A DNA stretch of 64,000 bases, from NCBI GenBank assembly GCA_027946555.1, contig JAPEVC010000010.1, forward strand, positions 248,001-312,000, written 5' to 3'. The notes below the pieces were generated by a model, which worked only from the letters and a program-made list of their open reading frames with translations, ran no database searches and was not told the origin of the DNA. The translations under genes and the position numbers were made by a program. Positions 21,953 through 35,673 of the stretch are shown piece after piece (positions within the stretch are counted from its first letter, which is position 1; every line of letters starts with the position of its first letter). Origin of the DNA: Gnomoniopsis sp. IMI 355080. Taxonomy: Eukaryota; Ascomycota; Sordariomycetes; Diaporthales; Gnomoniaceae.

Positions 21953-24252
21953 CTAGTTCGGTGCCGAAGTGACCGCCGACAACATGGAGTCGATCTCACT
22001 CATGACATTCTCGTCCACATTCAAACTGTTGATCATCTCCTCTTGCGTAAACGCGACCCAGAATGCGGGATTGATCTGACAACAGTATCAGTGCACTGAA
22101 AGTACAAGATTAGGCGTTCTGACCACCGTGGAGCAACTCACCTGCTGCGCCTTCTTGGCCCTGTAAATCTCTTGAGCCACCCCTTTCACTTGCCCTCCTG
22201 CATTGGCTGCAGCCTTCCAAATGACAGACAGCTTGCTCAGTGCACCGATGCTCAGCTTGATCTGCTCCCTGAGGTCATCCTCGTCTGGAATCAGATAGAG
22301 CGCCCACTTGGACAGGTGGACAATTGTGGCCATGGTGATTACGCATGTGAAAAAGTGCGTGTGGTGCTGCAAGGGCACGGCATATGTGATCATCTTGGCG
22401 ATATCACAGGCAGCAGTAATCGTATGCCGTGTATGGATGTTGAACGAATCGCCGGTGGGTACTGGACGGTATGGTGCGCAAGAGTTGACGCTGCGGGCCG
22501 GAGAGGCGTCGAGCTGTGAGTGTGGTTGATGAAGCATAATTGTACATCTAGGGCACCAAGTGAGTTGGGACGTTCATGCAGTTGGAGGTCCGGGATATGA
22601 TGGCACTTACGCCGTTGTGATGAAATGGGCTTGGAAGAGCATCTCATCTGGTGCACAATTTTTGTCAATGGGATCCTTCTTCGAGGGAGGCAGATGAAGC
22701 CTCCAGTTCGTTAAGTTGGCATCCAGCTTGGCCAGATTCTCGTCCTCGGCAAACATGATCGGAGGGCATCTCATGAAGCGGCCTAGGTTGCGGATCGCGG
22801 CGATGCGGAATGCAAAGGACGAGAATGGACGATCTTCACCGGTGAAGAGTTGGTCGTCAAAATCCTCCATGTACATTGGTTGGGGTATATGCTGTTTGGA
22901 GTTAGCCATGGCATCGCAGCATCTCTAGAAGGGGCTTGTGACTGACTCCGGAAAGATACTCCGATTCCTCACACGGGAGGGCTACATCGGAAGCAACATC
23001 GTAGAGAAGGAAGTTCGTGACGCGGTGCACTCCAGCGACCATTCCATCGCACACATAGAGGTCCCACCACGTCCGGCGCCAGCTCTCTTCCAAGATCGGG
23101 TTTCCTCGTCCATGGAGAGTGGCAAACTGCCTTGTGTTCAGCCCTATCTCGATAGCTACCCTCTCGGCTTCGCCAAGTAGGTCTCTCGCCTTGTCCTGCT
23201 CACAGCTACCATCCAAAGCAACGATGAGAAGCAGCAAAGCCTGCACCAGGAAGCCATCTTTCGGCGTAGCCGGCGAGTGACACAGCCTCAAAGCCTGGTC
23301 AAGGTACGACGCCCTCGCCGGGCCGGCATCTAGAAATAGTACTCCCACATATTTCATTGCCGCGAAGAGATGGTCCAATTTTTGGCCAGTCTCCTGCTTG
23401 TGCCGGAGCAAATGCTGCTTTGGCAATACAAACGGATGCGCCGCATGATAGTGGTAGTAGAACGAGTCAAAGCACTTGTCCGCAACGCTGGCTATAGGCG
23501 CAATGGGTGCCCCATGCGCCACAGCATCAAGTGGGTTCGCATATGGCGGCGTTTTGAACAGCTGCAAGTGATTCACCGACGCCGCGGCAGTCAAGAACGG
23601 CGTTCCGGCGGCATGAGAGTTGTTCACGCCGGTCACGCCGGGGTATGCGGCTGTGTTGAGACCCGGGGCGACGGTGGCACCCAGAAGCATCGGACAGCTG
23701 TCGGGAACCCTCCCACCAGCAACACTGTTCCCAGCCGACGATGGCACCACGTCGCCGCCGCCGGCGGCATCGGGTGAAGACGATGCGTGGCGCTTGTTGG
23801 GGTTCTGTGCGGTGCCTCGCCGCGGGCCCTTGTAGCCCCTGCGTGATGCGACATAGACGCACTCCGAGGCGGAGCCAGCGCCCATGCACCGCGAACAGGG
23901 CGAGTTACCATCACATTTTAGATGTTTGCTGCGCTGCGCGTCAACGGCACAGCAACCGATGCGTCAGCCCTATGCATATGAAACTTTCGGATGAATCTGA
24001 CTTGTTATGCGGAAGGGCTGCGGGAGGGAGCAGAAAGAAAAAGATGCTTACGCATGCCAGGCAAGCTGCAGGAATAGCCGGATTGTTGCCACTAGAAGCA
24101 GCCTGAGAAGGCTGGTCTGAGGGCGGATGGGGGTTCGTGGTCCCCGGGCTGAAATGATTTCCCGGGCCGGGGTGGTCGCCGACTTGCGAGCCAAGTGGAG
24201 AGCCGTTGCTCGAAATCGATCGAGGAGCGGGCGATGTGCCGTACAATTCCAT
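21953..24252 (-). CDS. Zn2Cys6 fungal transcription factor
   Basis: Five exons, 24252-24052, 23933-22947, 22891-22611, 22547-22142 and 22075-21953, give 665 residues. The Zn2Cys6 DNA-binding cluster is split by a 118-nt intron exactly after the second cysteine: exon 1 ends AACLAC and exon 2 starts RSKHLKCDG. Joined, the spacing C64-x2-C67-x6-C74-x5-C80-x2-C83-x8-C92 fits the family perfectly. A fungal-specific transcription-factor domain follows, with EESWRRTWWDLYVCDGMVAG and a PMYMEDFDDQ motif after the third splice. An Ala/Gly/Pro-rich linker lies between the two domains. Target genes are unknown. No metabolic cluster surrounds it, although an ABCG transporter lies directly downstream. The start is the first ATG in the cluster-encoding exon; an upstream non-coding exon is possible. 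Confidence 0.87.
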
Positions 24253-26025
24253 GTCCAGCAACAGATTCAATGAGATTTGTAGCGGTCTGCCCCTTTTCAA
24301 GGTCGTATGAATGGCCCAACAGACCGAGGGGGAGATTGCGGACCGGTGAACGGGTCGTCTGCCCAGTCGACGTCAGGATACTCGCCGACGTCTAGGTTGG
24401 GTCGGGCCTCGTATAATCTTGCTGTCACAGCCTGTGCTCGTCGCCGACCTCGAAAGTTTTGTACGCGCCTTTATTACTTGTATATACGGGATGCTAGATG
24501 CTGGGAATCGGTGGGGTACAAAGGTGTTCAGAGCACGGTCGAATGTGAAAGGACACAATGAAGTTGCTTCTTTTCGATTTCGAAATGAGGATGGCTGTCG
24601 ACCTCTGCTGACTTGTGCGACAACCTCCACACGTGTAACCCGAGACTCCTAGAGTCTGGCCCATATGGCCAGGAAGCTCGGCGTTCGTAAGGGTTGATTG
24701 CGAGGACATTCTGTACTGTGGCATATTCCGTGTAATTCCCAGCAGATACTATGTAGATCGTGATCAATGGCTAGGATGGAGCTTGAGCACGTAACCAAGG
24801 AATGGTGCATGGCATGGCCACCCTGCCTGCTCGGACTGTTACTGAATATCAATCCACTTTGGATGCTACCGCGGGCCCTTTGAGCCACTACGCGCCATGC
24901 CTTTCGCGTATAATTTTCCGCTGATCTTTGTGATACGGGGCACCACTTAGCTTGATACCGCAGCATACTCATTCTTTATACTCCCGGCTATAAGCTTTGG
25001 CGATAGTTTCAGAGCTTCGGTCCCTTCAACCTGCCAGTCCAACATTGCCTCTTCCAGTATGTCTCGCCACGTGACGCAAAATCATGACGCCAGCTCGACC
25101 ATTTGTGATGCATTGCTCTGCATCTGGCGCAATCCTAGGGTGCCGCTGTGTGGCCGGCCGAAGCAAGATCTTCAAGTTGGGTAGTACACGATGAAGATCA
25201 AAGACAAGAGCCGTTAGTTTTACCATACCATGACAGGACCAGAAGCAGTGAATTATGTGGCCTCTGAAATGTTGTGGCGGGGTCAGGCCCATATAGATGG
25301 ACAACGCCTCGGGAGGCTGCATTTGTGGACCGGTAGTCAAGACTCCGGGACCTCATTCAAGACGGAGTTCCAGGGCATCAGCACAAGCATCTTGTGTGAT
25401 GTCGGTCAACATCAAGAAGTTACGGTCGTCAGGAGGTCGACCTCGATACTTGTGCTATCAGACGCAAGAAGAAAAAAAGACGGTAGGAGACAGAATGGCG
25501 CTCACACCTTGAGAGTACCATTAAGATGAATAATCACTGTCATTCCTATACAGCACAGCGTAACACATACCAGTCTTATGGGTGAGGGCATACGAGCCCT
25601 CTTTATTCTTCTTGTCAAGTCTTTCCTAATTCCCTGTCCGCAATGTCGTCTCTTATCATACCTGTCACTTGGCAAGTAAAGAACGCCTCAGTGCTAGGCG
25701 TTCCACATCATGATCAATTCACTTTTGCTGTCCTCATCCGTCCAATGTTGCCCAAATTTGGCTTTCTCAGTACTCAGGACCACCACACATGAATTGTTCC
25801 TGTCATTTTCCCGTACCGATTTCCTGTACCAATCTTCTCCACATTCTGCTACCCTTTTAGTTCTCGTCTTTCAGTGGTGCCAAATCCGTCTCCTCCGCGC
25901 ATGTTGGTTCTCAAAATTGATAGTTCGCGCTTTTCGAGCGATGTGAGACCGGGGTCTGTCTAATCAAGGCCTTCGTTAGCAAGATACACAAAGATAGAAC
26001 AACATTGGCTCAGCTTACAGCACAC
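24253..26025. other. Intergenic region between transcription factor and methyltransferase genes
   Basis: About 1.8 kb upstream of the Zn2Cys6 gene and downstream of the methyltransferase. Open frames are short (107 codons or fewer) and overlapping. No RNA gene or mobile element was recognised. Confidence 0.55.
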
Positions 26026-29000
26026 TCAAGCGTCGGTCATGACGACATCGCACCCTGCATCCTTCACACCCTCGATCGCGGCAGCGTTGGTGGACTCCAC
26101 AGTCTCCTTGCTGCGAGCCATAGTGACTGAGACATAGTCATCGCCCATGAGCAACTGGATCTCGCCTCTTGGAAGCAGGGAGATGGCACGCTCGAAGCCA
26201 GGCTGAGGAACAATGGCATCCTGCGAGTCGAAGCGCTCCAGAAAGTCGGTGGTGTCGCCAGTGTTGAACTTCCCAACCGCACGGCCGGGACGAACAAAGA
26301 TCTCCTTCTTGTACCGCCATTCAAGAGTATCAACCTCAATAGTCTCGTCCATCACCATATGGTAGACGTGCACGGTCTTCTTCTGGCGAAAACGAATGCA
26401 GCGGCCCAGAGCCTGCTTCATCTGGGCGTCCCACTCACCTTGATCTCGCGTGATCAGTGGCGATACGAAAATGACGTGGTTGGCGTTATGCAGGTTACTA
26501 CCGGCTGCCTGCTCAGAATTGATGAGCTGCACCAGGACCTGCTTCTTGTCGCTGGCCGTGTTGCTGCTCTTGAACGTCTCCAGCGCAGTGGACTCGTTCA
26601 TCTTGAGCTCCGCGGCTGTGACGTGGGAGACGTTTGCCGTACGAAGCGCCTCGTACATATCACCCAGAAGCTCGGTGTTCTGGACGAATATGACGACCTG
26701 ATCATCCTCGGCCATAGACTTGATGAGCTGGACAATGGCGTTGATCTTCGGGCCCTTGCTCTCGCCGTCCTGGGAAAGATAAGCGGTGGGCTCCTTGCGC
26801 AAAGCGCCCTTGCCGAAATCGCTGCTGCTAATCTCGCGCGGTTCCTCGATGAACTTGGTGAGGGGGATACACACGTCAGCCAGGGGCGCGGTGCAGCCAC
26901 GAACACCGCAGGTTCCCTGAAGACAAGAGCAATGAACATGTCCACACGTCAGAGACACATAGTGCGTTGACAAAGCGTCGTGGTCCGTGTGCTTTTCGCA
27001 GCGCCATTGTCCGGCAAGAACTTGCCAGATGGCCTTTTGCAAGTTTTTCTTTCCGTGGGCGGATGCGAGATGGTCAATGAGCACAGTGAAGTTGTCAACG
27101 GTGTGCATCAGCTCGTCGAACAGCGCTTCCATGTTACCGCCACGGATTCTCACCTTGCCCTCCGCCGGAAGGGCGATGACTTTGAGAGGGCAGCCCTCAG
27201 GCGAGATCCAGTGTTCCTCAGATGCCTTTCCTATCTCGGCAAGACAGACACGCTTCCTCAGAACTTGGCCTGTCTCGACCGACTTGACCATGAGACCTCG
27301 TCGGACGCATTCTTCCACCCAGTTCGCCTTGGTAATCCTTGGCTTGCCCGTCCGGGCTCGTATCCGCTGTTCCACACTATCAAAGACCTCGTCGGGAATG
27401 CGGTCTAGGTAAACCTCGCGTTCCAAGTCCTCTGACCTGACCCTTTCAAGGTTAAAGGGGGCCATCTGTTCGTCCATAGGTTGTCGTAGCTTGCGTACGG
27501 GGACTAGAAATGAGTTCACATCTTGGTCGGATTTGCGGAATGCCGCCTCCCAGGAGACCTTGTGCTCCCACTCCATCTCAAGCAGCGGCGACACAGACGC
27601 AAGCTCTTTGATGGTCATATGATTGATTCGGAACCAACGTCTCGAGTGGAGGGGAGACTTGGTGATGAGCTCCTGAAATGTTCTCAGCTTTGCCCTCTTC
27701 TTTTCCAGAGTGTCGGGCCTACAATCCGCCTGTGGAGCAGGAGCATCAGCGACAATGACGCCAAACCTCAAGTTCTCCCAGATAGTCTTCAGCTTAGCCC
27801 TCCAAGCATCCTCTTCAGATCTAGGTGGCAGTGACATTAAATTCATGGAGCCATCAGGAGAGTCGAGCTGATTCACGAACTCCTCGTCCCATATCAAGAT
27901 GCGTAGAGCAGACTCAAAAGCATCCCAGCCTCGGAAAGTCTCCTCGAAGTCAACGGCGAGGACATCTCTTACAAACTTCTCGATAGTTTCGAAATAGCTG
28001 AACTGACGAGCCTCACCGTTGTCTGCAGTAGTAGCGTGGACCCGAACATAGATGTAAGCACAACGGTAAGCGAGGTAGTAAGCCTTGCCTAGAAGCTCCC
28101 GACCGCGGTCCTCCAGGTCCTTGATCGTCTGGACGCTATTTTCGTACATCGCACGAGCGATGTCTATGGTGGACTTCGCGTGCTGTGCATCGGCGAACAG
28201 GATTTGGTCCTTGACATCATCGAAGGAGATAGAGGCACGAAGCGCAAGTGCCTCCATGGCACGATTGATTCCAAGGCTCTTCGACTTCCAGTCGACGCGG
28301 CTCATAAGCCGGCGACGTGTGTCGGCAGAAACGAGGTTCGCATTGAAGGTGCGCCAGCTAAGGTCCTGCTGTAGCTCTAGGTAAGCCGAGCGAGAGTTGG
28401 TCGACAAAGATAGCACAACGGGCAGGTGGGACGACTCTATGTTGGACTCGCGCTTGTTCTTTGAGAAAAACCTCTGCACAAAGTTGAGCAGCTGACCATG
28501 GCGTTCGCGCAGGAACTCGGGTGACGGGCGGCTCTTGTACAATTCGGCTTCTTCAAGTTGAGAAAGAGGCCCGAGAGGCGCATTCTCGCATATTTGCGGT
28601 TGCCTACCGGCCACAAGAGATAGAGGCCTGGCCAAGTGCACATTAAAAAGGTAAGCGATCTTGCATACCTGTCCTAAAGTTGCAAGGGGAGGAGTTCCCG
28701 AGAGCATCCACTTCGAAGATGTGATGCAGTTGGCGACAAATTCAGTCACCTCGATGTTTTCGTACGGGAACTCGTCCCAAATGACTCTCGCGAAGGTATA
28801 GTACTCGAGCGCTTGTGCCACGTTGCTCGATGTCGAGGTTTGAGCAGAAATGAGGTTGCTATGAGCCTTCTTGTACCAGCGTCGATAAACTTTGGGAGAG
28901 ACTGTAACGTCCAGACCGTTGGTGCTGTGGTACTTTGAAAGCTCACCCTTGTAGCCCTTGTGCTTGAAGACTTGGTTACTGCAGATAATGATATCTGCGC

Positions 29001-32000
29001 TATCGAGTGTTGTAGACTTGGCGAGAGCGGGATACTTCTCAATAACGCAGATCTTGTAATTTGCCTTGTTCAAAAATCTGCGGGCTTCGGTATTCCATTG
29101 CTGAGTGAGGTGATTGGGGACAATCACCAGAGTCGCCTTTAAGTGCTTCAGACCAGCAAGTCTCATGTCTGCCGCTCGCTGAGCCCTGGACTCCTCATCA
29201 GTCTGGCGTTGACGATCCACGAGACCAAGGCACACAGCAGTCTTTCCGAAGCCTACATCGTCAGCCACGACTCTACCACGGCGGACAATCTGTCTGGTAA
29301 CCTGTGCTACGGTGCGAAAGCGCAAACGATCCATATAGACCTCTGCAAACTCCTTCTCAACAAACGAAATCTGTTCGTTGTCGTTCTCACGGTAGATCAT
29401 CCACTGGAGGGAAGCCAGCTGTTCGGGTAGAAGTGCCATCCCCTCCTTGAAACCCTTTGGCTGTAGCTCTGATTCCTGCAGCTCAGAGACGGAAGGCGGA
29501 GCTAGAATCTTGGGATTTTGCAGAGCAAGTCGTGGGTTCTCTAGAACACCGATGCCTATTGCAAAAGTGGCTCTTGTTTCTGCAGCATCACGATGATAAT
29601 CAGGATGCGTCGACAGCTGGGATCGAGCCTGTTGTATCAGCGTGTGTGCGCGACCAACGAAACGGACGTCAACGTATTGGACGCCGGGAATCTTCTTATC
29701 ATCAAAGACCCCATGTTCGACGCAGTGATCAATTCTTAAAGAGGACGGCTGCTTCAACAGGCTTGCGTTGTATACTTGCTCATCAACTGCCTCGTACGTC
29801 GCAGCGATCGATCCCTGGCCCTTCACGGCGGCCTTCCGCCAGACAACTGCAGGAAGTTTTGGCGCGCAGGTAGGACAGTCCTCGGTACAGATAGCATCCC
29901 AAATCTGTATGGTTCGACTGCCTTGAAAGTGTTCGACGATAGCACGTTCAACGGCAGTGTAGCACGGGCTAATGAGGCGACAGAACTCAGCAAAATCGAG
30001 TTGCTGGGCCAGTTCAAGGTCTTTGAGAGTTCGGACCACGTTTTGTATGGACTTATAAGACTTCCCGAAGACGGGCAGAGACATGGTCAACAACGCCTGT
30101 TCTCTGTGGCAAGAGGCAGCACGACCATGAAGAGAGACGTTGTCACCATTTGAATTCAACAGGAGACCTGCTGGCGGTCTCAACGGAAAGCCTCGCTCAG
30201 CAAACAAAGTCACGTCATTCCTGAATGCAGAGAATCTCACCGAGTACTGCACAAGGCTGGTCCACCAGCCATCGACGGAGGCCCTGAGGGTGATGTACTT
30301 GTTGCCCTTCTTCGTGGAGGCATAGTCATCGCTTCCCTCCACGGCATCGCGCTCTTCGTCCTTCTCCAAGGTGTCGACCATCGTGTGAACGCGTTGACTC
30401 GCCCGGAAATGAAGGAGAACGGGCCGAGACTCCGCTTGTGGTGCCCTGCCCATCTCCCGGTTGACAGAAGAGATGACGAAGCGGTCCTTTGAGGATGCAC
30501 CAATTGGATTTACGTCAAGGAACATGTACAGCTTGTTAGGGGAATCGCTGCAGACCCATAGAGCACGCTCAGGGAAGCCGCACTCTGGGTGATAAGTCCA
30601 CTTGCTGCCTGCAAGATCCTTGATCTCGCGCTGAGTGGCCGCGTCGTCGATCCGTGTTACATCACCGACAGACTCAAGATGCAGTTCGCGCGCATGTCCG
30701 AGGCAGAATTGAAGGTCAAACTTGGCACTTCGAGGAACCCAAAGATCCCATGCGTCAGGAGCGGGAAACTGGCTTGGATCATCTGGTCGAACCAAGGCTC
30801 GAGCGATGGGTTGGCTGGTCTTGTGGTTCACACCAAGGTTCTGAGCTGTCTCAGACCATTGGTCTAGGTGAAGATACCAGGTGAGTTGATCCTTCTCGAT
30901 GACAGCCCTCAAAATGAAGTTGTCCTTTGATACATACTCAATACGTGTGGCATCTGTGATCTCGATAAAAGCGAGCTCGTAAATGGTGTCACTTAAGCCA
31001 GCAACAACAGCTTCAGCAAGAGTCATACGCTGATCGGAGGTGTAGGTCGACGATTGTAAGGCTCTGGCAATTTGACCAGCAACATCGTGGCTACAAGAAA
31101 GCATGGGCAAGACTGAAGGGAAGTACTGACGCAGTACATCCTCCGCGTTGGCGTAGGTAAGGCTGCCGATGTCGTTGAATGACGCTGGTGACTTTCTCAT
31201 TGAGTGCTCCGGATTCCCCTTACAACTCCTGCACAGGCTGGCGCCGCAGACCTCGCAGACGTACAGTTCCATGCTGCTGTACGCGAGAATGTGCTGGCAA
31301 ACACAGCGACGCCGAGTCTTCTCTCCTAGCAATAAGATATGAGCTACGTTGCTATTGGTGTGAGCCGAAAGAACGAGGTTATCAAGCTCATGAAATCCCT
31401 TGGGATCAAAATTGGCGCCGGTCGCACGGAAAGAGTTGTAGTCCTTGAGTTTAGCATCTTTGAAATCCTCCTTGAGGAAGAGCTTCGCCTTTAGCCAGCC
31501 TTTCTTATGCTCAGCATCGTAAACAGCAACGCAGGAGAGAGCTGAAAGAATGGCAGCGCCCACGACAGTTGTCGACATGGCATTTCCAGCAAGGTCCTGC
31601 AATTGAGATTGTGTTTCTATGCTCATGTCGAAGTTCTCAATGGGCAGTCCTTGGAGCTTCAACGCTTCAGAACCAGTGATGGGGCGAGCCTCGAGAGTCA
31701 GAACAGGAATAGCACATGGAGTGAGGCAGCCGGTGCCACCAAATGGTTGACCCATGTTCACACGGTCAACATTTTGGCTACAGTCGAGGATTTGAGCCTT
31801 GTACGCAGCGTCGTACTTTCCATGCTTCAAATTCTTGCCAGCCATACCGAGCTGGTAGAAGCATTCCAGCAAGTCCTTGACGCGATTCGGTAGAGGGGCC
31901 TCCCAGGGCTTCCACATCTTCGCTGGGGCATTTGAGCTGCCACTTTCCCGCCATTGAATCCATGGTCGTTCATCAGGAATGCCTTGAGCGCGGCGAAACT

Positions 32001-33362
32001 GGGTGTGACGGGAGCGGGAGAAACTCCAGTCGGTGTCCTTCTCTTGTATAGACTGCGAAGCGACCTCCATCTCATTCCGCGCACGGTGAAGCTCATGGCT
32101 GTTTGACGGCAGCAAGAAGTCAGTGACCGTGCTTGAGTACTTACGTTCAAGGCCCTGGACAGCCCCGGTAAAGTCGTTGCAAAGTTTCTGAGCCGCTTCC
32201 AGCCCAAAGAAGCGGTGATTGAAAGCAACGACATACTTGCGCAGCCTTGTCTGGGGCAAGTAATAGTTCTTTGTGTCGAGAGCCACGATCTTTGCCGTGT
32301 AACCTGTCAGTGGAAAGACGTAGTCAATCGTAGAGGCCCATGGTGCACCGTGCACATTCTCAAAGATGACAATCTTCGGCTGACGCTCCTTGAGATAGTT
32401 CATGGCGGATGCGAAGGTGGTTGTCGAAGTGCGATTGGTGCCGGTCTTTGACAGCATACTATCGATGCACAGTCGCCAGTCTTCATCTCGCAGGTCATCG
32501 AGAGTCAGAGCGCCGCCATTGCTCGTGATATCAGAGTAGAGATCCTTCCACTTGTTGTTGGCTTTGGCTAATCTCTCAAACTCCTTCGTCTTTCGGGAGT
32601 TCAACGATGAGAAATCCACACACGAGGTGCCTGCAATGAACAAGTCGACCTCTGGAATGTCGCACTCAACACCGGACACCAAGTGGCTGCGGGCAAATGA
32701 GTATAAGTTTGCTGGTCAGATCACGAGGAGGAGCAGGAAATTACTCACGCTTGCTTTGCACCAGGTTTGGCAAAGTCAGTCGCGTCCCGGAACAACAACT
32801 CGGGTTTGCTGTTGCGCAGGAGGAAACCTTGCTTGAAGGGTTCGATCTCGCAAGCGAACTTGTTGACGGTGGTAAAGACCTGGTCGCCGTCGGCATTCTT
32901 CAGCGATCCGAAAAGATTGAGGACGTGAAGCGGCGCGTCGGTGCCAGAGCACAAGGTGCCAACACGAATGTAGAATTTCTTATTCGAGTCGACGAAGTGA
33001 TGCAACCCTCTCTTCTTGGCAGAATCGAGCAGATCCTGAATGATGTCGCGAAGATTGGACAGAGGCTTCAGTGTCAGGTCAGGGCCTTGTATGGTGATAT
33101 TCTTTGCTACACTCTCAGGGTCCTCATTATCGCTCTCCTCGCCGTCAGCCAAGCCACTGCTATTGTTGTCATGGGGTTCCTGGACAGGGTCTTCATCGGC
33201 GGCTTTGCAGGAAGCTGTATCGCGAGACAGAGCATCCTTCTCAGCCGTGCCGATTTCATTGGCGGTGTTAACGGACGTGCTCTCGACCTTGGCTCGCTTT
33301 TGTCCCTTGGACGTCCGTGAAGGAGACTGGCTTGAGCTTCGCTTGGCACGCCTAGGAGCCAT
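26026..33362 (-). CDS. DNA cytosine methyltransferase-SNF2 ATPase-RING fusion (DNMT5/Rad8 type)
   Basis: Two exons, 33362-32749 and 32686-26026, encode 2424 residues. Residues about 130-580 form a C5-cytosine methyltransferase: motif I RVGTLCSGTDAPL (133-145), motif IV with GTSCVDFS and catalytic C227 in place of the usual PC, motif VI ENVHGAPW (about 314), motif VIII QTRLRKYV and motif X LAGNAMSTTVVGAA. A cysteine-rich finger (CEVCGASLCRSC) lies near 690. A SNF2 ATPase follows, with a divergent Walker A (ADDVGFGKT, about 1345) and DEFP at motif II (about 1506). A C3HC4-like RING (CGHVHCSCL, about 2105-2140) sits before the helicase C lobe, whose GRCIRFRQ motif is near 2295. This order matches the fungal DNMT5/Rad8-type enzymes; DNMT5 maintains CpG methylation using ATP. 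No chromodomain is visible, and the basic N-terminus may be a nuclear signal. Activity is inferred from motifs. Confidence 0.9.
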
Positions 33363-35673
33363 GTCGATCGTTACACAAGAAACCAGAGCGAGAAGGGAGA
33401 TGGCAGCGTTTTGAAAACACAAAGGTATGGAGACAAGGATCAATGCAAAAGATATATGCAAAAGAAGAATGGCCTTCTGTGCCAATTTCGAGGGCAAGGA
33501 GAGGTCAAAGAAATAACGTATGCAATATGGGGTCTGAGGTTGAGAAAGATGGCTGATAAGGAAGGGGAAAAGTAAGCCAAATCGAAAATGGGACAGGTTT
33601 GCAAGCTTCTTCAGCTACATCAAAGAATCAAATGGATCAGGCTTCTCCCAAAAAAAATTGTGCCCCGCCTACCTCAACCCCATCAGACTTTTTTCAAACG
33701 ATGGCATCAACGAGGGGCGTGGGGCATCCAGGACGATGGATCGCGAGTTGACACGCCGTGTCACCATCAAAGACCAGACCCGGGATGGTGGCATGGCTAA
33801 CCTTAAGCTCTGAAGGTCAAATGAAATCTGGAGCACCACCGGTGATGGATACGAGAGAGTGTATCAAGGAGCTTTAAGAAGTCCAGCGACTTGATGTTGA
33901 GCAAAAGCACCATGGGGGACAGCATCCAGAAGTGTATGTAGCCCAGGAACATCATAAGACCCCAGTAACTGACAACGCATCCCACCATCTTTGAAGAACA
34001 AGTAAGTGAACAACAGGGGATCACGGTTATTGTTACTCGGATTCCTATTGCAAGATGGTCACGACCTTGGACTATGTCAAGGCATGGTTCATGGAACACG
34101 TGGTCCCACCAACGTACCAAAGGAAATACAAAAGACAGTTAGCTCTTTAAGCACAAGCGCATTATGTATTGGAGTATGAATAAGCAGTTGCTCAGGGAAA
34201 AGGAGGGTATGAGCATGCAGGTGATCAGAACAATTATTCAATCATTTGGACCAGAGGGGTCAACACTGTTGTCATTCTACCATGTAAAGGCACAATCACA
34301 GCACTGGCCAGGCTGCCAAGATAGCAGATGGATCCGGATGATGCCTGTTCTGAAGGAGAAAAGTACACATTATTATTTAACACATCAATTAGATGTTCAC
34401 GGGTTTTCCCACAAGGACACCCAGAAATTTTTAAGCCTCCAAGCTAGTGCGTAGATAGCCAGAAAATAGGGGTGGGTTCTGATAGTTGTGCTTGGTAATG
34501 TTATTTGCCATTGTTCTACTTGAACAGGACAAGCTAGGTGAGGCTGACAAGGAAGATTGAGAGGTGAATGTCTTAAGTTCAAATAAGAACTTGAGATGAC
34601 AATGTGGTCATGGCGCATGGCAGGTCGAAGGGTTTCAACTTGGGGACTTTTGGAGTTGGCAAACACTTTAATTGGCAATAATACAAGAGGAACTCTTGGA
34701 GAGGATCTCGAGGACTTCCGAAACGGCAAGCTGCGCGACTTGCTTGTACCAAGCAACGCCGTCTAGCGAGATGAAGAGGGGAAATCTGGGCAGCAGTCTG
34801 ACAAGCCTGCCTGAGCTGCAGTCTAAGTCCTCGTGTCCGACGAGATGTACTGAGTCGGATCTCATTGCCTTCTTCTGGTGAACATCCCACGAGGATTCCA
34901 ATGAGCACAAGCTATTCTGCCTTGGATATATGAAGGTTCCGCCTATTAGTTGTAGTTCGGTCTGATATTGACACGGTTTGAGAACGAGAACGTTGACAGA
35001 GTAGGAACGATATACCTTAAACGGTCTCTGCTGCTATCGAAATTCTCAAGACATACGGAAGGTTGAAAGTTACCTCACGCGGTCCTGCATGGTGTCTCAC
35101 GCCCTTCAGTCTTGTGGAAAGCAGCTTGCTTCGGGCGCGCATCTGCCGGAAGAACTTGCGTGCACGCCTGGAAGTCTTTCTCGCTTTACTTGAGCACCTC
35201 AATTAAGTCATACCGAGACTGATTATTCGGGCAATGTGTCGGAGGAAGACTCCGGACTCCCCAGGAATAAATTGTACTTGAAGAGATCTCCGGATGAAGA
35301 TATAAGCCAAATTTAGCAGCCTCTTGAGGTATGAAACTCCGTTGATTTTAAGTGCATGTTGACCACGGTCAAGAAAGACGTCAGCTATACCAGAATGAAA
35401 CAAGATGCAACATCAGCCTACAATATGTAGTGTGAGTTTGAGATCGAGCAGTTGGAAACACGCGATTGGCAGTCAGCAAGATGAAGTGTCGTTGTGTTGC
35501 AGTGCAGACCCCGGTCTCCATAAACGAGGTAGCAGAACGTCATGATTGTGTTAGACCCCATGTCACTAGCAGCAGTGCAGGCGCGTAACTGCCTTCACAT
35601 TATTCACTCCAAAGCGTGTTTGGCCTTTTCGTTCTACCTTATATTCCTCTCATGGCCATGTGAAAACAGAAGC
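33363..35673. other. Divergent intergenic region upstream of the methyltransferase
   Basis: About 2.3 kb separate two divergent starts. Open frames are at most 119 codons, with no recognisable product. Methyltransferase-side sequence is A-rich near 33540-33660. No repeat or RNA gene was recognised. Confidence 0.55.

Noticed and set aside
23890..23945. Zn2Cys6 cluster apparently lacking its first two cysteines when exon 2 is read straight upstream
   Set aside because: A 118-nt intron with good splice signals restores both cysteines at exact family spacing, so the cluster is intact.
26359..26970. 203-codon plus-strand frame inside the methyltransferase gene
   Set aside because: It lies antisense to a strongly supported coding region and is a shadow of its codon bias.
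33363..33497. Longer N-terminus for the methyltransferase with a hydrophobic stretch
   Set aside because: The extension has no ATG of its own and reads like 5' UTR; the ATG at 33362 gives a basic N-terminus fitting a nuclear protein.
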